From: Fluviicola taffensis DSM 16823
GTDB taxonomy: Bacteria; Bacteroidota; Bacteroidia; Flavobacteriales_D; Crocinitomicaceae
Assembly (NCBI RefSeq): GCF_000194605.1
Contig: NC_015321.1
Location: 1,116,001-1,180,000 of the forward strand
DNA: 64,000 bases
Direction: 5' to 3'
The stretch's first letter is position 1, and each line of letters begins with the position of its first letter. The position numbers were made by a program, and so were the translations under genes. This document shows positions 52,708-61,232 of the stretch, in pieces. The notes under the pieces are model-generated. The model had not been told where the DNA came from, did not search any database, and worked only from the letters and a program-made list of their open reading frames with translations.

Positions 52708-53322
52708 ATGCATATTGCAGTAGCAGGAAATATTGGATCTGGAAAGACAACGCTTACAAAAATGTTGGCAAAACATTATAATTGGGAGACTCATTATGAG
52801 GACGTTGAACACAATCCATATCTAAATGACTTCTACGAAGACATGCAACGTTGGTCTTTTAATCTACAGATTTACTATTTGAACTCTCGTTTCACTCAGA
52901 TTCAAGAAATAAAGAATAGTACTACTCATGTAATTCAAGACAGAACGATTTATGAAGATGCATTCATTTTCGCGCCAAACTTACATTCCATGGGTTTGAT
53001 GACAACGCGCGATTTTGAGAATTACTTCTCCTTGTTCAACTTAATGGACTCATTCGTCTCGGCGCCAGATTTATTGATTTATTTAAGAGCATCTGTTCCT
53101 ACTTTGGTGAATCAAATTCAACAACGCGGAAGAGAATACGAAGAAAGTATCCGTTTGGACTATTTAAAGCGCTTAAATGAGCGTTATGAAGCTTGGATTT
53201 CTACTTACGACAATGGTAAATTGTTAATCATCGACGTAGACAATAACTCATTCCCAGATAATCAAGAAGATTTAGGAAAGATTATTCAATCGATTGATGC
53301 AGAAATTAACGGTTTATTCTAA
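52708..53322 (+). CDS. Deoxynucleoside kinase
   Basis: A 204-residue deoxynucleoside kinase of the dCK/dGK family. P-loop GNIGSGKT at residues 7-14, EDVEHNPYLNDFYEDMQRWSFNLQIYYL (substrate site), QDRTIYEDAFIFA (DR motif) and a lid region IQQRGREYEESI. It phosphorylates deoxynucleosides for the salvage pathway. Its final 20 codons and the following DNA are part of a 101-bp duplication (53259-53359 and 54223-54323). Confidence 0.93.
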   Translation: MHIAVAGNIGSGKTTLTKMLAKHYNWETHYEDVEHNPYLNDFYEDMQRWSFNLQIYYLNSRFTQIQEIKNSTTHVIQDRTIYEDAFIFAPNLHSMGLMTTRDFENYFSLFNLMDSFVSAPDLLIYLRASVPTLVNQIQQRGREYEESIRLDYLKRLNERYEAWISTYDNGKLLIIDVDNNSFPDNQEDLGKIIQSIDAEINGLF

Positions 53323-53359
53323 GAATAAATCTTCCGTTCCTTCAGCTTCCGAAAAATCT
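53259..53359. repeat. 101-bp direct repeat, left copy
   Basis: The left copy covers the end of the deoxynucleoside kinase gene and the DNA beyond its stop. It differs from the right copy (54223-54323) by one base. The segment between them carries a toxin-antitoxin pair. Confidence 0.97.
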
Positions 53360-53361
53360 AG

Positions 53362-53970
53362 TTATTTAGAAATCACAATTAGATCAAAATATAATAATCT
53401 AGTTGCTAATTCTGCTGTTTCAAAGAGACCTGTTACTTCTTTTTCTTGTTGCTCAGAACTAAACATTTCAGTGAAACCATTTCTTTTATAATATTTTAAT
53501 GGAGCAATCTCATTATATGAATCTACAACAACAAATCTACATCCAGTTTTGTTAGAGCCATCAACAAACCAAGATTTGATAAAGTCCATTAATTGATCAC
53601 CAATAGATTTATCTTCAGAAGGAATTTTCCTGAATTCTTTATTAACACCTAAGCGTCCTATCATAACTGCAGGATAGCTTTTCATTTGTTTTTGTCTTGG
53701 AATACTTGTGATTACCTTTTTCTTTCTAGCATTTGGAAGTATAAATGTTTTAATGCTATCATTAGCAACTGTGAAAGCTGCTACTACAACACTCTCATCT
53801 TCGTCTAGTGTAAAACAATAACTTTTTCCTAATAATTCAGAAGTATAATTTAGAACATCATTTGTAAAGAAATCATTTAAATCAGCATTGCCACAATCGA
53901 ATGCTTGACAATTATCTAGAACCTCTTTATTATAAACTCGAAGCGTACATTTATCTTCTAAAAATGCCAA
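53362..53970 (-). CDS. GNAT-family acetyltransferase, probable toxin
   Basis: A 202-residue protein starting at TTG (53970), the only start near the family N-terminus. GNAT features: FDCGNADLNDFF near the start (as in GNAT toxins TacT/AtaT-like), YPAVMIGRLGVNKEFRK (acetyl-CoA pyrophosphate loop region), DQLMDFIKSWF and FVVVDSYNEIAPLKYYKRNGF. It starts 10 bp after the stop of a 51-residue basic protein, as in GNAT-type toxin-antitoxin operons, where the enzyme acetylates aminoacyl-tRNA. Sits inside the inserted segment. Antitoxin assignment is by arrangement. Confidence 0.82.
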   Translation of the reverse strand: MAFLEDKCTLRVYNKEVLDNCQAFDCGNADLNDFFTNDVLNYTSELLGKSYCFTLDEDESVVVAAFTVANDSIKTFILPNARKKKVITSIPRQKQMKSYPAVMIGRLGVNKEFRKIPSEDKSIGDQLMDFIKSWFVDGSNKTGCRFVVVDSYNEIAPLKYYKRNGFTEMFSSEQQEKEVTGLFETAELATRLLYFDLIVISK

Positions 53971-53980
53971 TTATCAAAAC

Positions 53981-54136
53981 TTAAAATTGTGCTTTAGCAA
54001 GAATTTTGCTAGAGGCCGCGATTTCCTTGGTGAATTTAATTGTTGCTTTTTTTGCAACAGAGGCTTTAGCATTTCTGTTAAAAGAAACAGCAGCTTTATC
54101 CTTAAGGATTGGAACGCTTTTAATTGCAATAGCCAT
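53981..54136 (-). CDS. Small basic protein, probable antitoxin of the GNAT toxin
   Basis: A 51-residue protein (MAIAIKSVPILKDKAAVSF, NRNAKASVAKKATIKF, TKEIAASSKILAKAQF). It is lysine-rich with the pattern seen in small proteins encoded just upstream of GNAT toxins in Bacteroidota. It lies 10 bp upstream of the GNAT gene on the same strand. The function is inferred. Confidence 0.72.
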   Translation of the reverse strand: MAIAIKSVPILKDKAAVSFNRNAKASVAKKATIKFTKEIAASSKILAKAQF

Positions 54137-54222
54137 TATCTTTTTTATTGAATATAAAACAAATTTATGAGATTTTAATTATCTGTCCTAATATTTCGAT
54201 TTCCGGTATTCATAATTACTGT

Positions 54223-54323
54223 TAATCAAGAAGATTTAGGAAAGATTATTCAATCGATTGATGTAGAAATTAACGGTTTATTCTAAGAATAAATCTTCCG
54301 TTCCTTCAGCTTCCGAAAAATCT
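54223..54323. repeat. 101-bp direct repeat, right copy
   Basis: The right copy covers the 3' end of the HEAT-repeat gene (54278-54856) and a second copy of the end of the deoxynucleoside kinase reading frame. One base differs from 53259-53359 (GATGC/GATGT). Confidence 0.97.
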
Positions 54324-54856
54324 TTTAAAAGCAGCGCTAAATCTGTCAGAATTGCATCTTTTTGCTGGTCTTCTCCTTGGTTTTGTCCAAAATATTCTGT
54401 GAGCAATAATTGAGACTCTAAGATTGCCGATTCTGGTGCCATCATTTCAAAATTCTCAATCACAGTGATTGCTTCCAGTGCATCCAAAAAATCTCCTTCA
54501 ATTCCAAACAACACGAAATCTGCCAAATAATCGGAAAAATCTAGTTTCGAATTCCAAAAAGTAGCCAGTAATTTTCGTTGTAAATTGCTATTCGTTGGAT
54601 TCTTAAATGCTTCCATCAAAGGTTCAATAGCAGAAGTATCTTTCAAACTTTGAAATAAATCAAAAACTAACGCTTCATTTTCTTTCGAAAGTCCATTTCT
54701 CCAAGTTTCAATAATTGGATCAATTACGGATGCATGACCATGAACTGAAAAGGCTTTTAGAGCACCTGCAATCTTCACTTCCTCCTTGCTTTGCAAATCA
54801 GTAATTAACTTTCCAACCTTTAATTTATCTTGCTTATTCAAATTACTATTCGCCAC
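54278..54856 (-). CDS. HEAT-repeat-like protein
   Basis: A 192-residue soluble all-helical protein with two or three HEAT-like pairs (KIAGALKAFSVHGHASVIDPIIETW, TSAIEPLMEAFKNPTNSNLQRKLLATFW) and an acidic C-terminus (EDFSEAEGTEDLFLE). Such repeats mediate protein contact; partner unknown. Its 3' end is in the 101-bp duplication. Divergent from 54906. Confidence 0.8.
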   Translation of the reverse strand: MANSNLNKQDKLKVGKLITDLQSKEEVKIAGALKAFSVHGHASVIDPIIETWRNGLSKENEALVFDLFQSLKDTSAIEPLMEAFKNPTNSNLQRKLLATFWNSKLDFSDYLADFVLFGIEGDFLDALEAITVIENFEMMAPESAILESQLLLTEYFGQNQGEDQQKDAILTDLALLLKDFSEAEGTEDLFLE

Positions 54857-54890
54857 CTGATTATTTTTTCACAAAAGTACAAAATACCAC

Positions 54891-54898
54891 TATCTTTG
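54891..54898 (+). promoter_or_regulatory. -7 box with almost no leader
   Basis: A perfect TATCTTTG box ends only 7 bp before the ATG at 54906. Transcripts would start at or next to the start codon. Confidence 0.55.
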
Positions 54899-54905
54899 GG
54901 TCATT

Positions 54906-55763
54906 ATGAATTGGAAGAAATCCATTATTTTTTCGGGAGTTTTGATTTTAGCGAATTCTTGTATGGTTGAAGAGGCAAAACCCATCAGCCATGAGAAACT
55001 AATTGTTTACACGGATAATTATTGTCCCAAAGACAGTATTATTATTCAAGAATTTGAACAATTGAAACATATTTCTGTTCAAGTTATCTTTCAATCGAAG
55101 AATGAAATTGCACAACGAATTAAAAAGGACAAATTCAATACTGGAATTGATGTCTTACTACTTTCATCAGATAGTTTGAGAGAAGATTTATACAACAAAA
55201 GCTTATTTACTGCAATACAAGACCGTTCGATTTTCAAGAATATCAATCGTCAATTTCACAACAATCATGGCTATTGGATTCCTTTTAGTCACAATCCACT
55301 AATAATGGTCACTCCAAGGGACTCCGCATCCAAATGTGAGCCAATGAACTGGAGCAAATTTAAAAACGATAGTATTAAACCCAAATTATCTATTACGTCC
55401 AACCTAAGTTCTTATTTATTGAAATTAAATAAAACTGAAAAATTTGCGCTTGTAGAAAGTTCTAAATTCCCAACCAATAAGAATTACAGTATTTATCCAC
55501 TTGATGAGTTCGTAGAAATTTCTGATAAAGACATGCGCTTTTCGCAAAAAAAATGCTTTTATTACTTAGTCGAAAAACAGCGTTATCTCACAAATTTCAC
55601 CAGTATTAGTTTGTACAAATACAGCCGAAATAAGATCTTATCTGAGCAATTCATCCGTTTTTTCTGTCGCTATCAATACCAAGCGGCATCGAATAGAAAC
55701 CAACTTTCAACTTATAATACCATTCAATCCAATTACTTAATTCGGGAGCTTGAAATTCAGTAA
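54906..55763 (+). CDS. Lipoprotein resembling ABC substrate-binding proteins
   Basis: A 285-residue lipoprotein (lipobox LILANSCMVEE). The mature part begins KLIVYTDNYCPKDSIIIQEFEQ and contains IDVLLLSSDS, WIPFSHNPLIMVTPRDS and GFxLV-type segments, the order seen in iron(III)- or extracellular solute-binding proteins. No permease or ATPase lies nearby. Ligand unknown; the assignment is by fold pattern only. Confidence 0.7.
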   Translation: MNWKKSIIFSGVLILANSCMVEEAKPISHEKLIVYTDNYCPKDSIIIQEFEQLKHISVQVIFQSKNEIAQRIKKDKFNTGIDVLLLSSDSLREDLYNKSLFTAIQDRSIFKNINRQFHNNHGYWIPFSHNPLIMVTPRDSASKCEPMNWSKFKNDSIKPKLSITSNLSSYLLKLNKTEKFALVESSKFPTNKNYSIYPLDEFVEISDKDMRFSQKKCFYYLVEKQRYLTNFTSISLYKYSRNKILSEQFIRFFCRYQYQAASNRNQLSTYNTIQSNYLIRELEIQ

Positions 55764-55854
55764 AATCATTTAAGTAGCTTAAAATTAATTTGTTAAAAAT
55801 TAAATAATAAAGTAAATTTACCTTACTTTTAGTCAAACTTCTTACACTACTACT

Positions 55855-56334
55855 ATGAGTTCAACCGTGCTTACCAATACGGATCGAATACTGCTAAACC
55901 CAGATAATCGCAAACAAACGTTTGGATTACTGATTGTTTTCTATGTGTTAATCAGCGTCTTATTCGTCGCTTTATCGATTCAATTAACCAATCACATTTA
56001 TTTCCCCCTAGGAACAGCATTTGGTTTAGCAATCATTTTTACCATTTGGGTGAAAATAATACGAGTTACTTTAGCAACGGGATACATCAAAAGCGATGTT
56101 GTTATCCTAAAGCTATTATCCGAAAAAGCATTTGTATTGGAATTTATCTGTATCAAAAAAGCCCGATCACTATCTGTTCTTGGCTTATCCGTTACATTTC
56201 TTAAATTCAAATTTGATGGGGTTGAGTACCATACCATTTTGTGCGGAAAACCGATGCAGGGTGGAACTATTGAAACTGTTCTTAAAGCTCACAAAAGAGC
56301 CCATAAAGAACAATTAAAGAAAAACAAGCCATAA
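55855..56334 (+). CDS. Membrane protein of unknown function
   Basis: A 159-residue protein with two membrane helices (LLIVFYVLISVLFVALSI; IYFPLGTAFGLAIIFTIWV) and a basic C-terminal part (ARSLSVLGLSVTFLKFKF, KAHKRAHKEQLKKNKP). It resembles PH-like two-helix bacterial membrane proteins but no family is certain. Its stop overlaps the 3' end of the RNase P RNA gene on the other strand. Confidence 0.72.
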   Translation: MSSTVLTNTDRILLNPDNRKQTFGLLIVFYVLISVLFVALSIQLTNHIYFPLGTAFGLAIIFTIWVKIIRVTLATGYIKSDVVILKLLSEKAFVLEFICIKKARSLSVLGLSVTFLKFKFDGVEYHTILCGKPMQGGTIETVLKAHKRAHKEQLKKNKP

Positions 56335-56737
56335 GCCGGGTTCTGTACATTCCAAAGAATAAACTTCAGAACTGACTGTCATTTATCTAGCACTGACGTC
56401 ACCATCAGCATCTATCGATCTACCCTCCAAGCATCCCGACAGAATCGTCGGGAAGAGAACGAGCAGCTCTACTCGCTTGGTTTACATGATCTTTCAGCCC
56501 GTGAGGTTTACCTAGCTTCCGAATGTCGCCACCGGAACGGTGAGCTCTTACCTCCCCTTTTCACTATCACCTTCCGAAACTCCGAAGAGTGAAGGAAGGC
56601 TACCTATTTTCTGCTGCACTTTCTGTACCCATCTAATTACTCAGATGAATCCTTCCTGTTAGGAAGCACGGTTACTCTATGCTGCCCGGACTTTCCTCCC
56701 TCCATCAAAAGACGAACGGCGACAGTCGGCTTGCTTC
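56332..56737 (-). ncRNA. rnpB: RNase P RNA (class A)
   Basis: Read on the minus strand, it begins GAAGCAAGCCGACTG, then GAGGAAAGTCCGGGC (P4/CR-I), GAGGTAAGAGCTCACCG, and ends with ACAGAACCCGGCTTAT, all conserved elements of bacterial RNase P RNA. A stem region contains CCCGAC/GTCGGG. It is preceded by a TACCTTTG -7 box. The 3' end overlaps the stop of the convergent gene 55855-56334. Confidence 0.95.
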
Positions 56738-56740
56738 ATA

Positions 56741-56748
56741 CAAAGGTA
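56741..56748 (-). promoter_or_regulatory. -7 box of rnpB
   Basis: On the minus strand TACCTTTG (56748-56741) ends 4 bp before the mature 5' end of the RNA and lies directly after the stop codon (56752) of the upstream gene. Confidence 0.7.
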
Positions 56749-56751
56749 AGT

Positions 56752-57828
56752 TTATTTTAGGAACTTAGAAGAAGTATATCCATCTGCAAACAAAACAACT
56801 AACGAATAGTTGCCCGTTGCAAGCTCGGAAACGTCAATCGTTTGATGGATACTCGTTGCAGGTATTTTGTTCCAAATGCGGCCAGAGGCATCAATAATGA
56901 TATAACTGACTGGCATTTTAGCTACTGAAACATGGAGCTCATTCACAACTGGATTTGGATAAACGGAAACCGTTGCTTCACTCTCTTTCAAGCCCAATCC
57001 ATTAAAATTATCTCGGTATTCAATGGCAGTTACTGTTTCATTTCCAGCCAGTTCATTGGTACGAATTTTCATCACCGCTTCTTTATCTGATGTTGATCTC
57101 CATTCATACTCATGAGTTTTAGGAATTGGAATTGGAACCCAAAAACTAAATCCTTGCACGGTCATATAAATCGAATCTAACTCATCAATTACATGGTGGA
57201 TTCTCAAAGCATCAAACTGACCAAATGGTGTTTTCACTGTTCCCCATCCATCTACATTGCTCACACGATGGCGGTACTGTCTCCATTTCGCATCGTATAT
57301 TGGATTTAAATCCAACTTGGTAAATCCCCTAGATTCATAACTATCACCATAAGTCATTGGAAGTACATATCGTGTTTCAATTGTATCAGAACGGAAGCCT
57401 AATCCTTGTCCACTTATTACTAATTCATATCCAACGGATGTAACCGCAGTTGCTGTTTTGCGTGTAAATCCATTCATCTCTTCAATCGAAATCGGCAAAA
57501 ACGTAGAAACTTGATCAATGGGTAAATCTGTTGATGAATTGTAATAGGTAGCTCTATAATTGATTGATGCTAAACTCCCGAACAAAAACGTAGACAAGCC
57601 AGACAATTGACTAGGAGAAATTGTAACCAAATTGCGTTGATCTTGTGGAACCATCGTGGAGAAATCCCACGTATAATTTGCACCAGTTGTTGAATAATCA
57701 ATTGTAGGATCTGTTAACGTACTGAAAACGTATGTTTCACTTGGACCTGGAAAATTTTGATCTGTTAAAGTTATTTGCCCAAAAGTCATGGGACTAATAG
57801 CTAGTAAAGGGAGTAGCAAATGTTTCAT
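56752..57828 (-). CDS. T9SS-exported protein of unknown function
   Basis: A 358-residue protein with a signal peptide (MKHLLLPLLAISPMTFGQ). Residues about 20-270 form a beta-rich domain (NYTWDFSTMVPQDQR, RIHHVIDELDSIYM). The C-terminus is a T9SS sorting domain (VYPNPVVN...SSKFLK). It lies 84 bp after the sigma/barrel operon, same strand. No ligand or enzyme motif is visible and it does not carry the LytTR-type operator. Confidence 0.82.
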   Translation of the reverse strand: MKHLLLPLLAISPMTFGQITLTDQNFPGPSETYVFSTLTDPTIDYSTTGANYTWDFSTMVPQDQRNLVTISPSQLSGLSTFLFGSLASINYRATYYNSSTDLPIDQVSTFLPISIEEMNGFTRKTATAVTSVGYELVISGQGLGFRSDTIETRYVLPMTYGDSYESRGFTKLDLNPIYDAKWRQYRHRVSNVDGWGTVKTPFGQFDALRIHHVIDELDSIYMTVQGFSFWVPIPIPKTHEYEWRSTSDKEAVMKIRTNELAGNETVTAIEYRDNFNGLGLKESEATVSVYPNPVVNELHVSVAKMPVSYIIIDASGRIWNKIPATSIHQTIDVSELATGNYSLVVLFADGYTSSKFLK

Positions 57829-57912
57829 TCTAAAGTAGTTTCAACAAATATATGAATACTTATCGAACACTTCTACACTCGAATTTCTCAATTACTGTAA
57901 GAATGAAAAAAC

Positions 57913-59109
57913 TTACTTCCCAAATGTTTTTCTCAGAACAATTTGTCCATTCAATGGAAATCCAGCAGCTTTTCCTAAGTAATAATCGGTGTGAAAGGGT
58001 CTTAAAACATCTGCATTTATTTTTGCTCCAATACTGTAAGTTGGGGCAAAACGGTAATAATATTGGAAACCAAATTCCATACTCATGGTACTAGAATGTT
58101 GAACTTTCCCCGTATAGCTAGCAGTTCTTGTTACAACCTGATTTTCTGTTATCTGTTCTTTCCCGTGCATAAACAACTGAATCCCAGGAATAACACCAAA
58201 AGCAATTTCTGAACGACCAAATTGGTAACCAAATTTAATTGGTAGATCAATCGAATACAATTGTTTTACAGAAACACTTCTTACTATTCCGGGAGAGAAA
58301 TTAGTCTCTTGATAGTTCAAACCTCCAAATCCTTCCATACGAGCCTGCAAACCAAAAGTGATAGATGTTTGATCCATTTTCACGGAATAACCTGCGCCTA
58401 AAACTGCGCCTGCAACCAAGTTTCTTTTTGTGTCATTAGACAAATAAGGCGATTGACCTAAGGTTGGCCCCAATTCCACATACCAATTATTTAGACTTGG
58501 CAACTCTTTTTTCAATCTTTCTTCTGGAATAACGATACCATCTGTATTGCCCTTAAGTTCAATGAAATCCAACTTTGAAAAGCTTAAATCTTCCAAATTG
58601 GAAACTTGCTCTTTTAGTTGAATCGAATCTGTAGCTAAACCTTCAGTATTTGAATCTGGAGAATCTGTTTTCACTAGTTCATCTTGAAGAGCCAGGTTGG
58701 TTTCTTTTTTCAGATTTGGCGCAACTTGAATCTTTTGAACTTTGGTTTTAATGGTCGTTATCGTTTCTTCTTTCACTGTATTTTCAACTACGGAAACGAG
58801 TTGCTGTTGTTCTTTAATTCTAGTGTCCGCATTTTTATTCGAAACAGAATCATTCGTTGATTGATGAGCAAGTTCTGTGATAACTGAATGATTGGAAGGA
58901 TAGTAAATCAAAAACAAACCTAATGCAAGAGTTGCAGCAAGGGAAATCCACGGCAATAAAATTCGCTTTTTAGTTTCTGTCGGCAACATTGCTTCCATTT
59001 CAGACCAAAACTCAGGAACGAAAAGAGGCTCAGAACCTTCAACAGCGTGCGCATCGCGGAACAATTGATCCAGCTCGTCGTCGCTAATATGTCTTTTTGC
59101 ATCTTTCAT
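57913..59109 (-). CDS. Membrane protein with cytoplasmic N-terminus and C-terminal barrel, probable sigma partner
   Basis: A 398-residue protein. Residues 1-50 are a short helical region (ISDDELDQLFRDAHAV, FWSEMEAML) like the sigma-binding part of anti-sigma factors. One membrane helix follows (LLPWISLAATLALGLFLIYY), a polar linker of about 120 residues, then a beta-barrel-type domain (WYVELGPTLGQSPYL, FGLQARMEGFGG, FGFQYYYRFAPTYSIG) ending LRKTFGK. It overlaps the ECF sigma gene by 4 bp (ATGA), so regulator and partner are coupled. Confidence 0.82.
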   Translation of the reverse strand: MKDAKRHISDDELDQLFRDAHAVEGSEPLFVPEFWSEMEAMLPTETKKRILLPWISLAATLALGLFLIYYPSNHSVITELAHQSTNDSVSNKNADTRIKEQQQLVSVVENTVKEETITTIKTKVQKIQVAPNLKKETNLALQDELVKTDSPDSNTEGLATDSIQLKEQVSNLEDLSFSKLDFIELKGNTDGIVIPEERLKKELPSLNNWYVELGPTLGQSPYLSNDTKRNLVAGAVLGAGYSVKMDQTSITFGLQARMEGFGGLNYQETNFSPGIVRSVSVKQLYSIDLPIKFGYQFGRSEIAFGVIPGIQLFMHGKEQITENQVVTRTASYTGKVQHSSTMSMEFGFQYYYRFAPTYSIGAKINADVLRPFHTDYYLGKAAGFPLNGQIVLRKTFGK

Positions 59110-59681
59110 ACTACAAAGCGTTTTTCGTGTCTATTCTCCATCAAATCAATACGCTCTCTGAGTAATTTGCGAGCAGTTGAAAGATGCCATTTGGAAGTTC
59201 CTTCGGTAATTTCTAATAAATCTCCAATTTCTTTATGGTTGTACCCGTCAATCACATACAACGTAAAAACATGAGCTGAAATGGGTGGAATTGTCTTCAA
59301 TAAATCTAGGATTTCTTGATAACTCAGTTCCATTGCACCTAAATTTTCTACTTTTTCAGCAGCATTCGCCAATTCACCTTCTGTTTCTCTAGCTACAATT
59401 GTTTGATTGTGATTCTTGTTTTTTCGATATTCATCAATCAAGGTATTTACTATAATTCGTTTTGCCCAAGCGGGGAAATTTAATTCATCTAAATCAACAT
59501 TTTTCAATCCCGTAACAATCTTCAAAAACCCATTATTCAATGCAAATCGCGCATCTTCATGATTGGTGTAATAGCGTAAACACAGACGAATAAACTGCCT
59601 ATAACAATACTCATAAAGCGCTTTTTGCGAGCGTCTATCATTTTCAGCCGACCCTACTAATATCTGTTTGGTTACTTGCAT
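59106..59681 (-). CDS. ECF-type RNA polymerase sigma factor
   Basis: A 191-residue sigma factor. Region 2 is in FIRLCLRYYTNHEDARFALNNGFLKI and WAKRIIVNTLIDEYRK. Region 4 is IPPISAHVFTLYVIDGYNHKEIGDLLEITEGTSKWHLSTARKLL. Length and linker are typical of group ECF sigmas of Bacteroidota. It probably responds to the envelope through the overlapping membrane protein. Target promoters are not known. Confidence 0.92.
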   Translation of the reverse strand: MQVTKQILVGSAENDRRSQKALYEYCYRQFIRLCLRYYTNHEDARFALNNGFLKIVTGLKNVDLDELNFPAWAKRIIVNTLIDEYRKNKNHNQTIVARETEGELANAAEKVENLGAMELSYQEILDLLKTIPPISAHVFTLYVIDGYNHKEIGDLLEITEGTSKWHLSTARKLLRERIDLMENRHEKRFVV

Positions 59682-59787
59682 TTCCCGGGTTCAAAATTGT
59701 TCATTCACAAGGCGAAATATTAAAAATTCGAACTTGTTATTTAGGTATAACGTCTTATCTTTACAATTGGTTGGAAATTACTCAAAA

Positions 59788-60291
59788 ATGTTGACACTAA
59801 ATTTGATAAGACACGCAAAAACGAATCAAGTCTCCCCTACTGGTGAAGATTATGACCGTGCGCTACTTGATAAAGGAGTGTCTCAAGCCAATGTTTTGGG
59901 AAATTACATTCAAACACATCATATTTCTTTGGGGAAGGTCATTTGTTCAAGTGCCGTGCGAACCCAACAAACCCGATCCATTATCTGTCAACACCTCTCG
60001 GAGCAGTGTGATTTTGCTTTTTCACGAAAATTATACCTCTGCTCTCATTCAGAAATTCTAAGTGTGATTGAGCAAGTTGGAAAAGACGAAAAAACAGTCA
60101 CAATTGTTGGTCATAATGAAGGTATTTCAGATTTAGCAAGTCATTTATCTGGAGAATTCGTTCACTTGCGGACTTCGGAAATGATTTCGTTCACTTTTCC
60201 ATTTGATTCTTGGGAATATTTAATTGGCGGAACTGGCGTGATTACTTTTCAGTATCGCCCTGCGGTTTTTCTTCCTCTTCCAATTTCGTAG
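59788..60291 (+). CDS. SixA-like phosphohistidine phosphatase
   Basis: A 167-residue histidine phosphatase. Catalytic RHAKT near the start, CSSAVRTQQT (Arg) and VGHNEGISDLA (second His). SixA removes phosphate from histidine phosphotransfer proteins. The ATG at 59788 matches the family start; a longer frame is ignored. The 3' end overlaps the convergent rhomboid gene by 50 bp. Confidence 0.9.
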   Translation: MLTLNLIRHAKTNQVSPTGEDYDRALLDKGVSQANVLGNYIQTHHISLGKVICSSAVRTQQTRSIICQHLSEQCDFAFSRKLYLCSHSEILSVIEQVGKDEKTVTIVGHNEGISDLASHLSGEFVHLRTSEMISFTFPFDSWEYLIGGTGVITFQYRPAVFLPLPIS

Positions 60292-61075
60292 TTGGATTGA
60301 TGTGATAAATGACCTGAAACGGTACTCCTGGATTTAATTCTTGCTGTTCTCGAATCATCTGCTCAAATAAGATTCGTTGCTCCATTTCTTCTTGATTTCG
60401 TTTCCAAATACCTTCCAAATCTGGAGGTTCTATTCCCATTTCACGTTCAATTTCGTATTGAAATTTTGGACTTACAGGTCCTTTTTTACGGTAAAAGATT
60501 GCCAATAAAACTCCCACAGTAAATCCTCCGAAATGTCCCTCCCAAGAAATCGATGGCTCCATTGGAAAAATTCCCCAAATCATACTTCCGTAGAGAAAGA
60601 TAATTGCCAAAGAAATTCCTTGAAGGGCTTTCACTCTTCTAAAAAAACCTGAAATAAATAGAAAACCAAAAAGCGCATAAATAACACCACTCATTCCAAT
60701 ATGATAAGCGCCATTATCTTGGGCTACCCACCAAACAATGAATCCAGTTCCGAACCAGGAAATCAGAAATACTTTTAGAGCAATTTCACGGTAATAATAA
60801 ATGACTGCAGCTAAAAGCAAGTAAGTTGGTAATGAATTATTGAGAATGTGTTTTACACTCGAAGGATCATGTAATAATGGCATGAAAAACAATCCCTTCC
60901 AACTGCTCCATTGCCTTGGACGAATTCCCCACTCAATCAAACTCGATCCACCAGAAGTAGTTTCAAGTAACCAGATTACCCAGCAAAGGAGTAACAAAAG
61001 CAAAGGATAAATCAATGCTTCAGCCGCACTTCCATCAGAAGCAATACTTCTTCTTATTTTAGTTTGTGTTCTCAC
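60242..61075 (-). CDS. Rhomboid-family intramembrane serine protease
   Basis: A 277-residue protein with about six membrane helices. Catalytic serine in HIGMSGVIYALFG (GxSG) and histidine in WEGHFGGFTVG, as in rhomboids, with VKHILNNSLPTYLL (HxxxN). A cytoplasmic C-terminal tail of about 75 residues (GIEPPDLEGIWKRNQEEMEQRI) is longer than usual. Substrate unknown. The 3' end overlaps SixA. Confidence 0.93.
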   Translation of the reverse strand: MRTQTKIRRSIASDGSAAEALIYPLLLLLLCWVIWLLETTSGGSSLIEWGIRPRQWSSWKGLFFMPLLHDPSSVKHILNNSLPTYLLLAAVIYYYREIALKVFLISWFGTGFIVWWVAQDNGAYHIGMSGVIYALFGFLFISGFFRRVKALQGISLAIIFLYGSMIWGIFPMEPSISWEGHFGGFTVGVLLAIFYRKKGPVSPKFQYEIEREMGIEPPDLEGIWKRNQEEMEQRILFEQMIREQQELNPGVPFQVIYHINPTTKLEEEEKPQGDTEK

Positions 61076-61232
61076 GGATGGCGCTCGTCAAAAAGCAAAC
61101 CGAAATTTAAACCCTGACAGATTGGCATTTAGCTGAATTTATAATTGTAAGAAATGGTTCAAGAATTTAAAAGTTCAACATTCGCAATTCGTGTCCGGAT
61201 GGTTATCGGGACGTAATTCGTAACTTCGAAGG

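Noticed and set aside
53259-54323. Insertion sequence
   Set aside because: The inserted segment has no transposase and no terminal inverted repeats; the flanking duplication is 101 bp, far longer than usual target duplications.
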